Assembly: GCA_003131625.1 (NCBI GenBank)
Contig: PKVY01000148.1
Coordinates: 62,001-126,000, forward strand
Source of the DNA: Acidobacterium sp.
Lineage (GTDB): Bacteria; Acidobacteriota; Terriglobia; Terriglobales; Acidobacteriaceae
DNA: 64,000 nucleotides
Direction: 5' to 3'
In this document: one piece after another, positions 33,816 to 42,078 of the stretch
Layout: each line of letters opens with the position of its first letter
How positions within the stretch are numbered: the stretch's first letter is position 1
Made by a program: the position numbers and the translations under genes
Notes under the pieces: generated by a model
Seen by the model: the letters and a program-made list of their open reading frames with translations, nothing else
Database searches by the model: none
What the model was told of the DNA's origin: nothing

Positions 33816-35114
33816 ATGACCCAACCAAAACAGCCGCACCCAAACCCGACCCCGAACCAGCACGGCCCCGAAACCCAAGGTTATGAAGACGACCGTCCGC
33901 CGATTTCAGGACGCAAGGCGATTCTGGTGCTCACCGTCGTGTTCGTTGTGGCTGCGGTCGTGGCCGTTGCGGAGCTCATCCCGCGCCTGCGTGCGGAGAA
34001 GGGCCTGAAGACACGCACCGGCGAGCTGGCTGTGGCGAACGTCACCGTCGAAGAGCCCAAAGTCGGTGCACCCAGCCAGGAAATCGTTTTGCCCGGCAAC
34101 ATGTTTGCCTATGTCGACTCGCCCATCTACGCCCGCACCGATGGCTATCTCGAGAAGTGGTACTTCGACATCGGCGCGCAGGTGCGCAAGGGGCAGTTGC
34201 TCGCCACCATCGCCAGCCCCGAAGTCGATCAGCAGCTCGCCCAGGCCAAAGCCGACCTGGCCACCGCTGAAGCCAATGCTGGTTACGCAAAGCAGCAGGC
34301 CAGCCGTTACACCGATCTGCTCGCGAGCAACGCAGTCGCCAAGCAGGACACGGAGAACTTCGTTACTCAGGCAGCGTCGACGAACATGCAGGTGAAGTCG
34401 GCCCAGGCCAACGTCCAGCGGATCGAGCAGCTCACCGGCTTCGAAAGCGTTTACGCACCCTTTGACGGCGTCGTCACCGCACGCGACGTCGATATCGGCA
34501 CGCTGATCAATGCCGGCGCGGGCACATCCGGCGGACGCGAGATGTTCCACATGGATGACGAGCACATCATGCGCGTTTATGTGAACGTGCCCCAGGTCGA
34601 TTCCCCCTCCTGCACGCCGGGAACGCCCGCCGACCTGACCCTGGAGCAATATCCAGGCCGCCGCTTCCACGGCAGAGTTGTGCGCACCGCGCGCGCCATC
34701 GATCCCGCCTCCCGCACGCTGCTCGTCGAAGTCGACGTGCCGAATCGCGACGGCTCGCTGGTCCCCGGCGCCTACACCGAAGTCCACTTCCAGCTCAACG
34801 TCGTCCGCCAGACCCTGATTTTGCCCGTTTCGACCTTGCTTTTCCGTCAAGAGGGCCTGCGTGTTGTCACCGTAATTCACGGCAAGGACGGCGACACTGC
34901 AAGACTCGTGGCGATCACGATCGGGCAGGACGACGGCCGGGTCGTGCAGGTAATTGAGGGCCTGCAGCCGAACGACGAAGTCGTCCGGAATCCTCCTGAC
35001 TCGATCGTGGACGGAGAAAAAGTCCGTGTCGTTGCGCCCAACAACGGCGGTGTTCCAGGAGCTCCGCCGCCGGAGGAAAACCAGGGTAGTCAGGGTCCGG
35101 AGGGCAGTGAATGA
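33816..35114 (+). CDS. RND periplasmic adaptor (membrane fusion protein)
   Basis: 432 residues. A cytoplasmic Pro/Asn-rich N-terminus precedes one membrane anchor (AILVLTVVFVVAAVVAVAELI). The lipoyl half-motifs are DGYLEKWYFDIGAQVRKGQLL and FDGVVTARDVDIGTLI, flanking a helical hairpin (QLAQAKADLATAEANAGYAK). Beta-barrel and membrane-proximal domains follow. The Pro/Glu-rich tail is disordered. It should link the pump to the outer-membrane channel. It begins 3 bases after the pump stop and overlaps the next gene by 4 bases, so all three are one operon. Confidence 0.9.
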   Translation: MTQPKQPHPNPTPNQHGPETQGYEDDRPPISGRKAILVLTVVFVVAAVVAVAELIPRLRAEKGLKTRTGELAVANVTVEEPKVGAPSQEIVLPGNMFAYVDSPIYARTDGYLEKWYFDIGAQVRKGQLLATIASPEVDQQLAQAKADLATAEANAGYAKQQASRYTDLLASNAVAKQDTENFVTQAASTNMQVKSAQANVQRIEQLTGFESVYAPFDGVVTARDVDIGTLINAGAGTSGGREMFHMDDEHIMRVYVNVPQVDSPSCTPGTPADLTLEQYPGRRFHGRVVRTARAIDPASRTLLVEVDVPNRDGSLVPGAYTEVHFQLNVVRQTLILPVSTLLFRQEGLRVVTVIHGKDGDTARLVAITIGQDDGRVVQVIEGLQPNDEVVRNPPDSIVDGEKVRVVAPNNGGVPGAPPPEENQGSQGPEGSE

Positions 35115-36571
35115 TCCGCACCCGCCTATGGGCGCTTGCGTCCTCCGCAACAACGCTGCTGCTCGTCGGCTGCACGGTGGGCCCCAACTACCATCGTCCG
35201 GATGCGGCCACGGCTCCCGCCTGGAAAGAGAACTCCATACCGCCGCCCAACCCACCCAACGGCACATGGAAACAGGCCGAGCCCAGCGACGGAACGTTGC
35301 GCGGTCAGTGGTGGGATCTCTATGGCGATCCACAGCTAAGCGCGCTGGAGGCCAAAGTCGCTGTCTCCAACCAGACGCTGCGCGCGGCGATGGAGCAGTA
35401 TTTTCAGGCGCGCGAGCAGGTGCGTGTCGCGCGTTCGCAGTATTACCCCACCCTCGCTGCCGGGCCGTCGATCGGTCGCACCCGCGAGTCCAATAACCAG
35501 CCCAACACGGTAAAGGGGATCTCCGACTACCAGTTCAACACCTTCAGCATTGCCGGCCAGGCACAGTGGGAGCCGGACCTTTGGGGCCAGGTCCGTCGCA
35601 CGGTCGAACAGACGCGCGCGAACGCGCAGGCTTCTGCCGCCCTGCTTGCCAGCGTGGAACTCAGCGTGCGCGCCGAGCTCGCTGTCGACTATTTCCAGTT
35701 GCGCGGCCTCGATTCCCAAAAGGAGTTGCTCGATAACACCGTCAAGTCCTACGAGGACTATCTGCAACTGACACAGATCCGTTTTAAGGGCGGCGTCGCT
35801 ACTGAATCCGACGTGGCCCAGGCCCAGACCCAGCTCGAAACCACCCGCGCCCAGGACATCGATGTCGGCGTTGCTCGTGCCCAATATGAACACGCCATCG
35901 CCACGCTGGTTGGGACTCCAGCGTCGGTCTTTAGCCTTCCCGCAATGTCCCTCGGCCAGCAGATTCCTCCTATCCCCGTCGGCGTCCCCTCACAACTACT
36001 CGAGCGCCGGCCTGACATCGCCGCCGCCGAGCGCCAGGCCGACGCGGCCAACGCCCAGATTGGCGTCGCCATCGCCGCGTATTACCCCAACATTTCGCTC
36101 ACTGGTACCGGCGGCTTTGAGAGCGGCAACCCCGGCACATGGATTCAGGGCCCGAGCGAGATGTGGTCGCTCGGCGCTTCCGCCGTCGAGCTTCTCTTCG
36201 ATGCGGGCCGCCGCCACGCCATTACCCAAGAGGCGCGCGACGCGTACGAGCAGCAGGTGGCCAATTACCGCCAGACCGTGCTCGCCGCGTTCCAGGATGT
36301 GGAAGACAATCTCGCGGCCATTCGCATCCTCGATCAGGAATCTGCGCAGGAAAATCTGGCTGTCGCGGCCGCCGAGCGTTCGCTGGCCATCAGCACCAAC
36401 CGCTACAAAGGCGGCGTCACCACCTACCTCGAAGTGCTGACCGCGCAGACCGCGCAGCTCTCCGATCAGCGAACCCAGGCCGACATCGCCACGCGCCAGT
36501 TCGTCGCCAGCGTCCAGCTCATCCGTGCCCTGGGGGGCGGCTGGGACACGACCCAGATCCCTAAACTGTAA
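35111..36571 (+). CDS. Outer-membrane efflux lipoprotein (NodT/TolC family)
   Basis: 486 residues. The lipobox is LLVGC with the lipidated Cys near residue 18, followed by TVGPNYHRPDAATAPAWKE, the usual NodT-family opening. Two outer-membrane efflux repeats carry the long helices (SNQTLRAAMEQYFQAREQV and IGVAIAAYYPNISLTGTGG). It forms the trimeric channel of the tripartite pump. The ATG overlaps the adaptor stop (ATGA), indicating coupled translation. The length is normal. Confidence 0.92.
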   Translation: MIRTRLWALASSATTLLLVGCTVGPNYHRPDAATAPAWKENSIPPPNPPNGTWKQAEPSDGTLRGQWWDLYGDPQLSALEAKVAVSNQTLRAAMEQYFQAREQVRVARSQYYPTLAAGPSIGRTRESNNQPNTVKGISDYQFNTFSIAGQAQWEPDLWGQVRRTVEQTRANAQASAALLASVELSVRAELAVDYFQLRGLDSQKELLDNTVKSYEDYLQLTQIRFKGGVATESDVAQAQTQLETTRAQDIDVGVARAQYEHAIATLVGTPASVFSLPAMSLGQQIPPIPVGVPSQLLERRPDIAAAERQADAANAQIGVAIAAYYPNISLTGTGGFESGNPGTWIQGPSEMWSLGASAVELLFDAGRRHAITQEARDAYEQQVANYRQTVLAAFQDVEDNLAAIRILDQESAQENLAVAAAERSLAISTNRYKGGVTTYLEVLTAQTAQLSDQRTQADIATRQFVASVQLIRALGGGWDTTQIPKL

Positions 36572-36582
36572 CCGTTCCTTTG

Positions 36583-37971
36583 CTAATTGGCCGTCGGCTG
36601 CGTCTGAAAAACCTGGGTCGCCGTGCCACCGGCAATGCGGTAGATGGCGAACTGCCGGTAGGTCTGCCCTCGCAGCTCGAAGATCAGGTCCGCGCGCCCG
36701 TTGCCTTCCGTATCCACGGCATCCACCAGGCGATATCGCGGCGCAACATCCAGTGCGTTGTCGCTGGTCACTTCCTTCAACAGCACCTTGGGCTGCCCAT
36801 AGAAATCGGGCTGCGCGACAATCGTTACGTACTTCACCGGCGTTCCCGTCGAGTGCGCGGTGAGGACCATGGTCGCCCCGCCGCCGAAACTCAGGCTGTA
36901 ACACCGGAAATCCTCGTCCGCCAGTGCTGGCGGAGCAGGTGCGGCGGCCGCGTGCGCCCTGCGATGCGCCGCGCTGGCGGTGGTGGCCGCCGCGGGTGCC
37001 GGCGGAGCAATTGCCTGCTGCGCGATCGTTTCCAGCGCCGCCTTCATCTTGTTCTCATCGTCCGGATTCGACCACGAGAACCCCCACGACTCCGTGTCGG
37101 CGGGGCGCTCGTCCGAGATGCCCGCCATCTGGTTCATGTCGGGTGGCAGTCCGAACAACGCGGTCGGCTTATCCAGCTTCGACTGGTCCACCGGCGCTGT
37201 GTATCCCAGATGCGGGCGATTCGGATCGATCGCCGGTTGCGCGCTGGCCACCTCTCCCGATGCATTGGACCGCCGGTGAAACGTTGGCCGATCCGCGTCG
37301 GGGTCCGGTTGGCTCGTCGTTGAAGAGCTGGAGCCTGCACTGCTCGAACCCGAATCGCCGCCGCTCGGCCGCGGGTGCAGCGTCGGCCGGTCCGGATCGA
37401 CCGGCGGCGCATTCTGCGCACTGGTTCCTGTGCCGGATCCCGTGCCGCCGCCGCTGGCGCCGGTCCCGTCCTGGTTCTGCTCGTCCGCCGGCCGGTGGGC
37501 GAAGTGCGGCTTGTCGGGATCGACGTCCCTCACCTCGTAGGTGTGTCCGCTCTTAGCCGGTGAAGCTTTCGGCTTCGGTGCCGGCGGCGCTTCAAAGCTG
37601 CCCACGCCGATCCACAGCCCTGCAAGGTCCTCGGAGTCTTTTATGTTGAAGAAGCCCGTCGGCTTGCCAGCCGCTTCCAGTTCGTATTGCGTGCCCGAAA
37701 GCACAGCCAGCGGCGCGGGTTGTGCGAGATAGAGCCCACCTGGCTGATACTGCATGCCATCCCACACCACAATGGGAACCAGCCGGCTCTCCTTAATTTT
37801 CCCGAGATCTCCGGTGTACTCCAGAACCGCCGTGGCGCGGAGATGCGTCCCGTTCTGCTGCTTCTCCTCGTCTACATGCCCCGGATACTGTGCATGCGCA
37901 GGAGGAGCGCAGGCCGCGGCCGCCGCTGCGATTAAGGCCAATTCAAAGCATCCTGTGCGAACCCGTGACAT
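36583..37971 (-). CDS. Secreted protein with DPDxP repeats, function unknown
   Basis: 462 residues. A signal peptide (FELALIAAAAAACAPPAHAQ) leads to a beta-rich N-domain (to about residue 145). A low-complexity middle holds four degenerate repeats: DPDKPHF (151), DPDRPTL (192), DPDADRPTF (223) and DPNRPHL (249), separated by Gly/Ser-rich linkers. After an Ala/Pro stretch the C-terminal 120 residues form another beta-rich domain (GNGRADLIFELRGQTYRQF). No known family is recognised. GAGG lies 4 bases before ATG 37971. It is convergent with the efflux operon and divergent from bcp. Confidence 0.6.
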   Translation of the reverse strand: MSRVRTGCFELALIAAAAAACAPPAHAQYPGHVDEEKQQNGTHLRATAVLEYTGDLGKIKESRLVPIVVWDGMQYQPGGLYLAQPAPLAVLSGTQYELEAAGKPTGFFNIKDSEDLAGLWIGVGSFEAPPAPKPKASPAKSGHTYEVRDVDPDKPHFAHRPADEQNQDGTGASGGGTGSGTGTSAQNAPPVDPDRPTLHPRPSGGDSGSSSAGSSSSTTSQPDPDADRPTFHRRSNASGEVASAQPAIDPNRPHLGYTAPVDQSKLDKPTALFGLPPDMNQMAGISDERPADTESWGFSWSNPDDENKMKAALETIAQQAIAPPAPAAATTASAAHRRAHAAAAPAPPALADEDFRCYSLSFGGGATMVLTAHSTGTPVKYVTIVAQPDFYGQPKVLLKEVTSDNALDVAPRYRLVDAVDTEGNGRADLIFELRGQTYRQFAIYRIAGGTATQVFQTQPTAN

Positions 37972-38042
37972 AATCCTCGCTGCTAAGAAACAATCTTAAT
38001 CGTGCGCGGCTGCGTGCGCCTCATCTGTTGCGGAAGGGAAAA

Positions 38043-38510
38043 ATGGAAATCGACGACAAAGTTGCCGACTTTACGCTCCAGGACGACTCGGAGAAGACCA
38101 TCCATCTGAAAGATTTCGCCGGCAAGCCGGTGGTTCTCTTCTTCTACCCGAAAGCCGATACGCCCGGCTGCACCATCGAGGCCTGTGGCTTCCGCGATCA
38201 GTTCAAGAAGATCCAGAACACCGGCGCCATCGTCCTCGGCATCTCCCGCGACACACCGAAAGCGCAGAAGAAATTTCGGGAAAAGTACGATCTCCCGTAC
38301 CCCCTCCTTGCTGATGTAGACGAAACCGTTTGCAAACAGTTTGATGTGCTGAAGGAAAAGAATATGTACGGCAAGACGGTCCTCGGCATCGAGCGCACTA
38401 CCTTCCTTATCGGCCCTGACCAGCGCCTGCTCAAAATCTTCCCCAAAGTGAAGCCCGAAGGCCACGCTGAGGAGGTCCTCGCGACGCTGAAGGGGCTGCC
38501 GTCCAGGTAG
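38043..38510 (+). CDS. bcp: Thioredoxin-dependent peroxiredoxin (BCP/PrxQ)
   Basis: 155 residues. The active-site motif is YPKADTPGCTIEACGFRD, with the peroxidatic Cys43 and the resolving Cys48 five residues later, the classic atypical PrxQ layout. It reduces H2O2 and organic hydroperoxides in the cytoplasm using thioredoxin. ATG 38043 follows GGAAGGGA; the TTG at 38028 is in frame but overlaps that site. The next gene starts at the base after its stop, so they are co-transcribed. Confidence 0.93.
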   Translation: MEIDDKVADFTLQDDSEKTIHLKDFAGKPVVLFFYPKADTPGCTIEACGFRDQFKKIQNTGAIVLGISRDTPKAQKKFREKYDLPYPLLADVDETVCKQFDVLKEKNMYGKTVLGIERTTFLIGPDQRLLKIFPKVKPEGHAEEVLATLKGLPSR

Positions 38511-39110
38511 ATGGCGAAGTTTCCCGTCCTGCCGCGCGAGTTCTACCTCGACCCTCCCGATATCGTCGCGCAGCGCCTTCTCGGTAAGGTCCTGGTGCGG
38601 CGATACGAGGGCAAGCGTCTCACCGGCCGCATCGTCGAGGTGGAGGCCTATTTCGGCCTCGAAGATCCTGCAGCCCACACCTTTGCCGGCAAAACGGAAC
38701 GCAACCAGGTCCTCTTCGGCCCTCCCGGTTTCGCCTACGTCTACTTCATCTACGGCATGCATTTCTGCCTGAATATCTCCTGCGAGCCCGAGGGCCAGGC
38801 AGGAGGTGTGCTGCTGCGCGCTCTCGAGCCGCTTGTGGAACTCAGGACCATGGCTCGCCTGCGAGGGCTCGCTTCCACTGCAAATCCCCGCCTTCTGACT
38901 TCCGGCCCGGGACGCCTCTGTCAGGCTCTCGACATCGAGCGGGAGACGCACAACGGCATCGACGTCACCAGCCGGCGCTCCGGCTTGCATGTCGAAGATG
39001 ACGGCTTTGCGCCGCTCGCGATCGTCGCCTCGCCGCGAATCGGCATCCGCAAAGCCGCGGAGCGCCCGCTCCGTTTTGCCATCGCCGGTAATCGATTCGT
39101 CTCAAAATGA
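38511..39110 (+). CDS. DNA-3-methyladenine glycosylase (AAG/MPG family)
   Basis: 199 residues. Family motifs are LLGKVLVRRYEGKRLTGRIVEVEAY, with the catalytic glutamate region, then GFAYVYFIYGMHFCLNISC and the Arg/Gly motif GGVLLRALEPL. It excises alkylated purines to start base-excision repair. The ATG directly abuts the bcp stop, and no separate promoter is visible. Pairing with a peroxiredoxin suggests a small oxidative/alkylation-damage operon. The length is typical. Confidence 0.93.
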   Translation: MAKFPVLPREFYLDPPDIVAQRLLGKVLVRRYEGKRLTGRIVEVEAYFGLEDPAAHTFAGKTERNQVLFGPPGFAYVYFIYGMHFCLNISCEPEGQAGGVLLRALEPLVELRTMARLRGLASTANPRLLTSGPGRLCQALDIERETHNGIDVTSRRSGLHVEDDGFAPLAIVASPRIGIRKAAERPLRFAIAGNRFVSK

Positions 39111-39222
39111 ATGCTTCGTCACCTGAGATTCGGCGGAAAGGCTTGTGAATCCACCTTGTGTACCATGAGTCACGAGCGAAGATTCTCCGCAGTCCATTCC
39201 AATTTTTCAGGAAACGCCCCCC

Positions 39223-39726
39223 ATGCAGAGTCCGTTGTTCCTCGCTGCAGCCTTGACCCTCGCCGTCGCCGCCCAGCCGCTCCTCGGTCAGAATGCCCCG
39301 GCCGCCGCGGGTCAAACCATACCCCAGGCCCAAACGGGCGGTCGACCCCGGCGCCCGCAGCCGAAGCCGGTGAACCTGAAAGTGCTGCCGAAGAACATTG
39401 CGCGTGAGGATCTGATCAAGATCATGCGCGGCTATGCCGGCTCGCTCGGCGTTGAATGCAGCTTCTGCCACGCCAGGAACCCTCAGACCCACAAGCTCGA
39501 CTTTCCCTCCGACGCGAAGGACGACAAGACGATTGCCCGCACCATGATCCAGATGACCCAGACGATCAATGAGCAATACATGACGCAGGTCCATGATCCG
39601 GACGCCATGCCCGAGGACAAGCACGTCACCTGCGGCACCTGCCATCGCGGCAACTCCATGCCGGAACACTTCGTTCCACTGGCCGAGCCGCGCCGTCGCC
39701 CGTCCGACGACGAAGCGCCTCAATAA
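39223..39726 (+). CDS. Diheme c cytochrome, reaction-centre-subunit-like
   Basis: 167 residues. The signal peptide is MQSPLFLAAALTLAVAAQPLLG. Two haem motifs are CSFCH (near residue 82) and CGTCH (near residue 143). The intervening FPSDAKDDKTIARTMIQMTQTIN with Met ligands matches the small photosynthetic-reaction-centre cytochrome-like family (PF02276-related) frequent in non-phototrophic Acidobacteriota. It is periplasmic, and its electron partners are unknown. AGGAAA lies about 9 bases before the ATG. It is convergent with panC. Confidence 0.85.
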   Translation: MQSPLFLAAALTLAVAAQPLLGQNAPAAAGQTIPQAQTGGRPRRPQPKPVNLKVLPKNIAREDLIKIMRGYAGSLGVECSFCHARNPQTHKLDFPSDAKDDKTIARTMIQMTQTINEQYMTQVHDPDAMPEDKHVTCGTCHRGNSMPEHFVPLAEPRRRPSDDEAPQ

Positions 39727-39733
39727 ATCCGCC

Positions 39734-40582
39734 TCAGCGCGGCGGGACCAGCACGTTATCGATCAGCCTTGCGGGACCAACCACCGCCGCTACCGTTACC
39801 AGCGTGCCCGCGCTGACATCCGCGACGTCTTCGAGCGTCTCCGGATCGACGATGCGCAAATAGTCGAGCCGGATCTCCGGCTCCTCGGCCAGAACGGCCA
39901 GGCCCGCATCAATCAGCCGCGCAGAGTCGACCACTCCGGCGGCGATGCGCGCTTCGATGTGGCGTAGCGCCCGGCTCAGCACCAGCGCTCTTTGTCGCTC
40001 TTCTGCGGAGAGGTAGTGATTGCGCGAGCTCATCGCCAGTCCATCTGGCTCGCGCACGGTCGGACAGACGACCAGCTCCAGATTGAAATTCAGGTCGCGC
40101 ACCATACGGCGCAGCACGGCGACCTGCGCAGCGTCCTTCTGCCCGAAGAACGCGTGGTTCGGCTGGATGATGTTGAACAGTTTCGCCACCACGGTCGCCA
40201 CACCGCGAAAATGGCCCGGCCGCGACTGGCCGTCCAGGCGATCCGAGATATTCTCGACTTCAACAACCGTGCTGGCTCCCGCTGGATACATTTCGGCAGC
40301 ATCCGGCGCGAAGAGGACATCCACGCCTTCGGCTTCGAGCAGAGCGCAATCCGTCTCGAACCGCCGCGGATACTTCGCGAAGTCCTCTCCAGGCGCAAAC
40401 TGTGTGGGATTGACGAAGATGGTGGCTACCACCGCATCGCAGGCCGTTTTGGCCGCACGCACCAGAGAGAGATGACCCTCATGCAACGCGCCCATGGTCG
40501 GCACGAGTCCGATACAGCGCCGCTCCACGCGCAGCTGCGCAACCGCGGCTCGCGCCTCGGCAATGGTTTTTGCAATCAGCAT
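39734..40582 (-). CDS. panC: Pantothenate synthetase
   Basis: 282 residues; joins pantoate and beta-alanine with ATP. The nucleotide-binding motifs are VPTMGALHEGHLSLVRAA (HxGH) and the later KMSKS-like SSRNHYLSAEERQRA. The pantoate-site segment FVNPTQFAPGEDFAKYPR and the FFGQKDAAQVAVLRRMV block are standard. It starts 9 bases after the panB stop, so panB-panC form an operon for vitamin B5 synthesis. panD is not in view. Confidence 0.95.
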   Translation of the reverse strand: MLIAKTIAEARAAVAQLRVERRCIGLVPTMGALHEGHLSLVRAAKTACDAVVATIFVNPTQFAPGEDFAKYPRRFETDCALLEAEGVDVLFAPDAAEMYPAGASTVVEVENISDRLDGQSRPGHFRGVATVVAKLFNIIQPNHAFFGQKDAAQVAVLRRMVRDLNFNLELVVCPTVREPDGLAMSSRNHYLSAEERQRALVLSRALRHIEARIAAGVVDSARLIDAGLAVLAEEPEIRLDYLRIVDPETLEDVADVSAGTLVTVAAVVGPARLIDNVLVPPR

Positions 40583-40591
40583 CGCGCCGGA

Positions 40592-41491
40592 TCAGGCCTT
40601 CTGGCGAAGGACCGGCGTTTCCAGTGCCGCCGCCACGTCCTTGGGCAAATGATAGCTCTCGCTGTCGGCCGGAAACGCCCGCTCTTCCACATCGCGCCGA
40701 TAGCCTTCCACCGCATTCCGGAACAGAGCCGCCGCATCGCCATATTGGCGCACAAACTTCGCCGGCTGCGAAAAGGTGAGATTCACCAGGTCATGGAAAA
40801 CCAGAATCTGCCCATCGCAATCCGGCCCTGCGCCAATCCCGATTGTCGGAATCCCCACTTCCGCCGTGATCCGCGCCGCCACTTCCCGCGGCATCCCCTC
40901 CAGCACCAGCATCACAGCACCCGCGGACTCCAGCGCGTGCGCATCATGCAGCAGTTCGTTGATCGCCGCGGCGGATTTTCCCTGCACCTTGTAGCCGCCC
41001 ATCCGATGCACCGACTGCGGCGTCAGCCCCAGATGCCCGATCACCGGAATTTCCGCCGACGTGAGCCGCTCCACCAGCTCGGCCCGGCTCGCGCCGCCTT
41101 CAATCTTGACTGCCTGCGCGCCGGCTTCCTTCACAAAGCGCACCGCGTTGGCGACCGCGTTGTCCAGGCTCAGGTGATATGAGCCCCAGGGCATATCCGC
41201 GGCCACGATCGCCCGACGCACCGCCCGGCGTACCGCGCGCGTATGGTGCAGCATCTCGTCCACCGTCACCGGCAGCGTGTTGTCGTAGCCCATCACCACC
41301 ATGGCCAGCGAGTCGCCGACGAGGATCAGGTCGATCCCAGCCTCGTCCACCAGCCGCGCCGTGGCGTAGTCGTAGGCAGTCAGCGCGGTAATCGGCCTGC
41401 CCGTCTGCTTCTTTTCCTGGATTGTCTGGAAGGTCACCGGAACCGGCGCGGATGCCGGCTCATCGCTCGTGCGGAACTGCGAAATGCTCAT
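40592..41491 (-). CDS. panB: 3-methyl-2-oxobutanoate hydroxymethyltransferase
   Basis: 299 residues; makes ketopantoate from 2-oxoisovalerate and methylene-THF. Motifs are ALTAYDYATARLVDEAGID, LVGDSLAMVVMGYDNTLPV and GIGAGPDCDGQILVFHDL, covering metal and substrate sites. ATG 41491 (MSISQFRTSDEP) has GGAGA 5 bases ahead and is preferred to the upstream in-frame start at 41548. It is the first gene of panBC. About 590 gene-free bases lie upstream. Confidence 0.95.
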   Translation of the reverse strand: MSISQFRTSDEPASAPVPVTFQTIQEKKQTGRPITALTAYDYATARLVDEAGIDLILVGDSLAMVVMGYDNTLPVTVDEMLHHTRAVRRAVRRAIVAADMPWGSYHLSLDNAVANAVRFVKEAGAQAVKIEGGASRAELVERLTSAEIPVIGHLGLTPQSVHRMGGYKVQGKSAAAINELLHDAHALESAGAVMLVLEGMPREVAARITAEVGIPTIGIGAGPDCDGQILVFHDLVNLTFSQPAKFVRQYGDAAALFRNAVEGYRRDVEERAFPADSESYHLPKDVAAALETPVLRQKA

Positions 41492-41648
41492 GTTGTCTCC
41501 AGTGCGGCTTCTCCCTCGTGCAGAGAATGCCGCCCGATGTCCTGACAATACGCTTCCAGGTGCATGGAAGACAAACGGTACCTCGGTACTGCGCGGGCAC
41601 CCGATTTCGCTTGCTCTCTCCCCACGAAAACTTCACACTAGAGAACAT

Positions 41649-41698
41649 GGGAAAGCTCTGTCCTTCGCCGTATTCAGGCGAATACACAGAGCTTTCCC
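41649..41698. other. 50-base compound hairpin
   Basis: GGGAAAGCTCTGT (41649-41661) pairs perfectly with ACAGAGCTTTCCC (41686-41698). Inside, TTCGCC pairs with GGCGAA around a 7-base loop. TTTTGC follows on the plus strand. It could be a terminator for either flank, a structured leader element upstream of panB, or a non-coding element. Confidence 0.6.
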
Positions 41699-41836
41699 TT
41701 TTGCAGAACGCCGCCCTTGAGCGAGTTCGCCCAGGCGAACCAATCGAACGGGGCTCAGACCGGAATCGGCCGACTCAATGCTCTTTGAAAACCTGCTGCA
41801 TAAACCGATCCCGTTGGGTAACCCCTCGGGTAACCC

Positions 41837-41964
41837 GGCCAAACGGCCTTTGCAAGCCGCCTGTTTTCAGAGGTTTGCCACAGTCCTAAACATGCCTCGT
41901 GCAAGCTCTTTCCCATCAGGTACTTGCCACAGCCCCATGGGGAGGGGGGTACCCCCCTCCCCCC
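41837..41964 (+). repeat. Dispersed intergenic repeat, copy B
   Basis: Same block order and spacing as copy A at 21401: GGCC-AAAC-GGCCTTTGCAAG (41845), TTTTCAG (41864), GCCACAG (41877) and GCCACAG (41926). The end differs: positions 41939-41962 form a perfect 24-bp palindrome of G and C runs centred on GTAC. Confidence 0.65.
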
Positions 41965-42078
41965 ACTGTCTTCGGCCTCCGCAATCTCGGTCAGCGCTTC
42001 CTTGCGACCTCGTTTCCATTGAACCTGCCGAAACACGGAAGGTGTGCCAGGAGGAATAAGCGGTCCCTGAATGCAGGC

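Larger units (their letters stand above)
41492..42078. other. Gene-free region with hairpins and a repeat
   Basis: Between panB and galU no frame has the codon bias of neighbouring genes. It contains a compound hairpin (41649-41698), two GGGTAACCC copies 12 bases apart (41816-41836) and repeat copy B ending in a 24-bp palindrome. Confidence 0.7.

Noticed and set aside
30276-33878. 1200-codon open frame on the minus strand opposite the RND pump
   Set aside because: It is a GC-rich antisense shadow: the composition is dominated by Gly, Asp, Arg and Glu, with no domain. The plus strand encodes a clear RND pump with all motifs.
41422-41889. 155-codon plus-strand frame between panB and galU
   Set aside because: Third codon positions lack the G/C bias of genes here, and it reads through the large hairpin and the repeat. 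No domain is visible.
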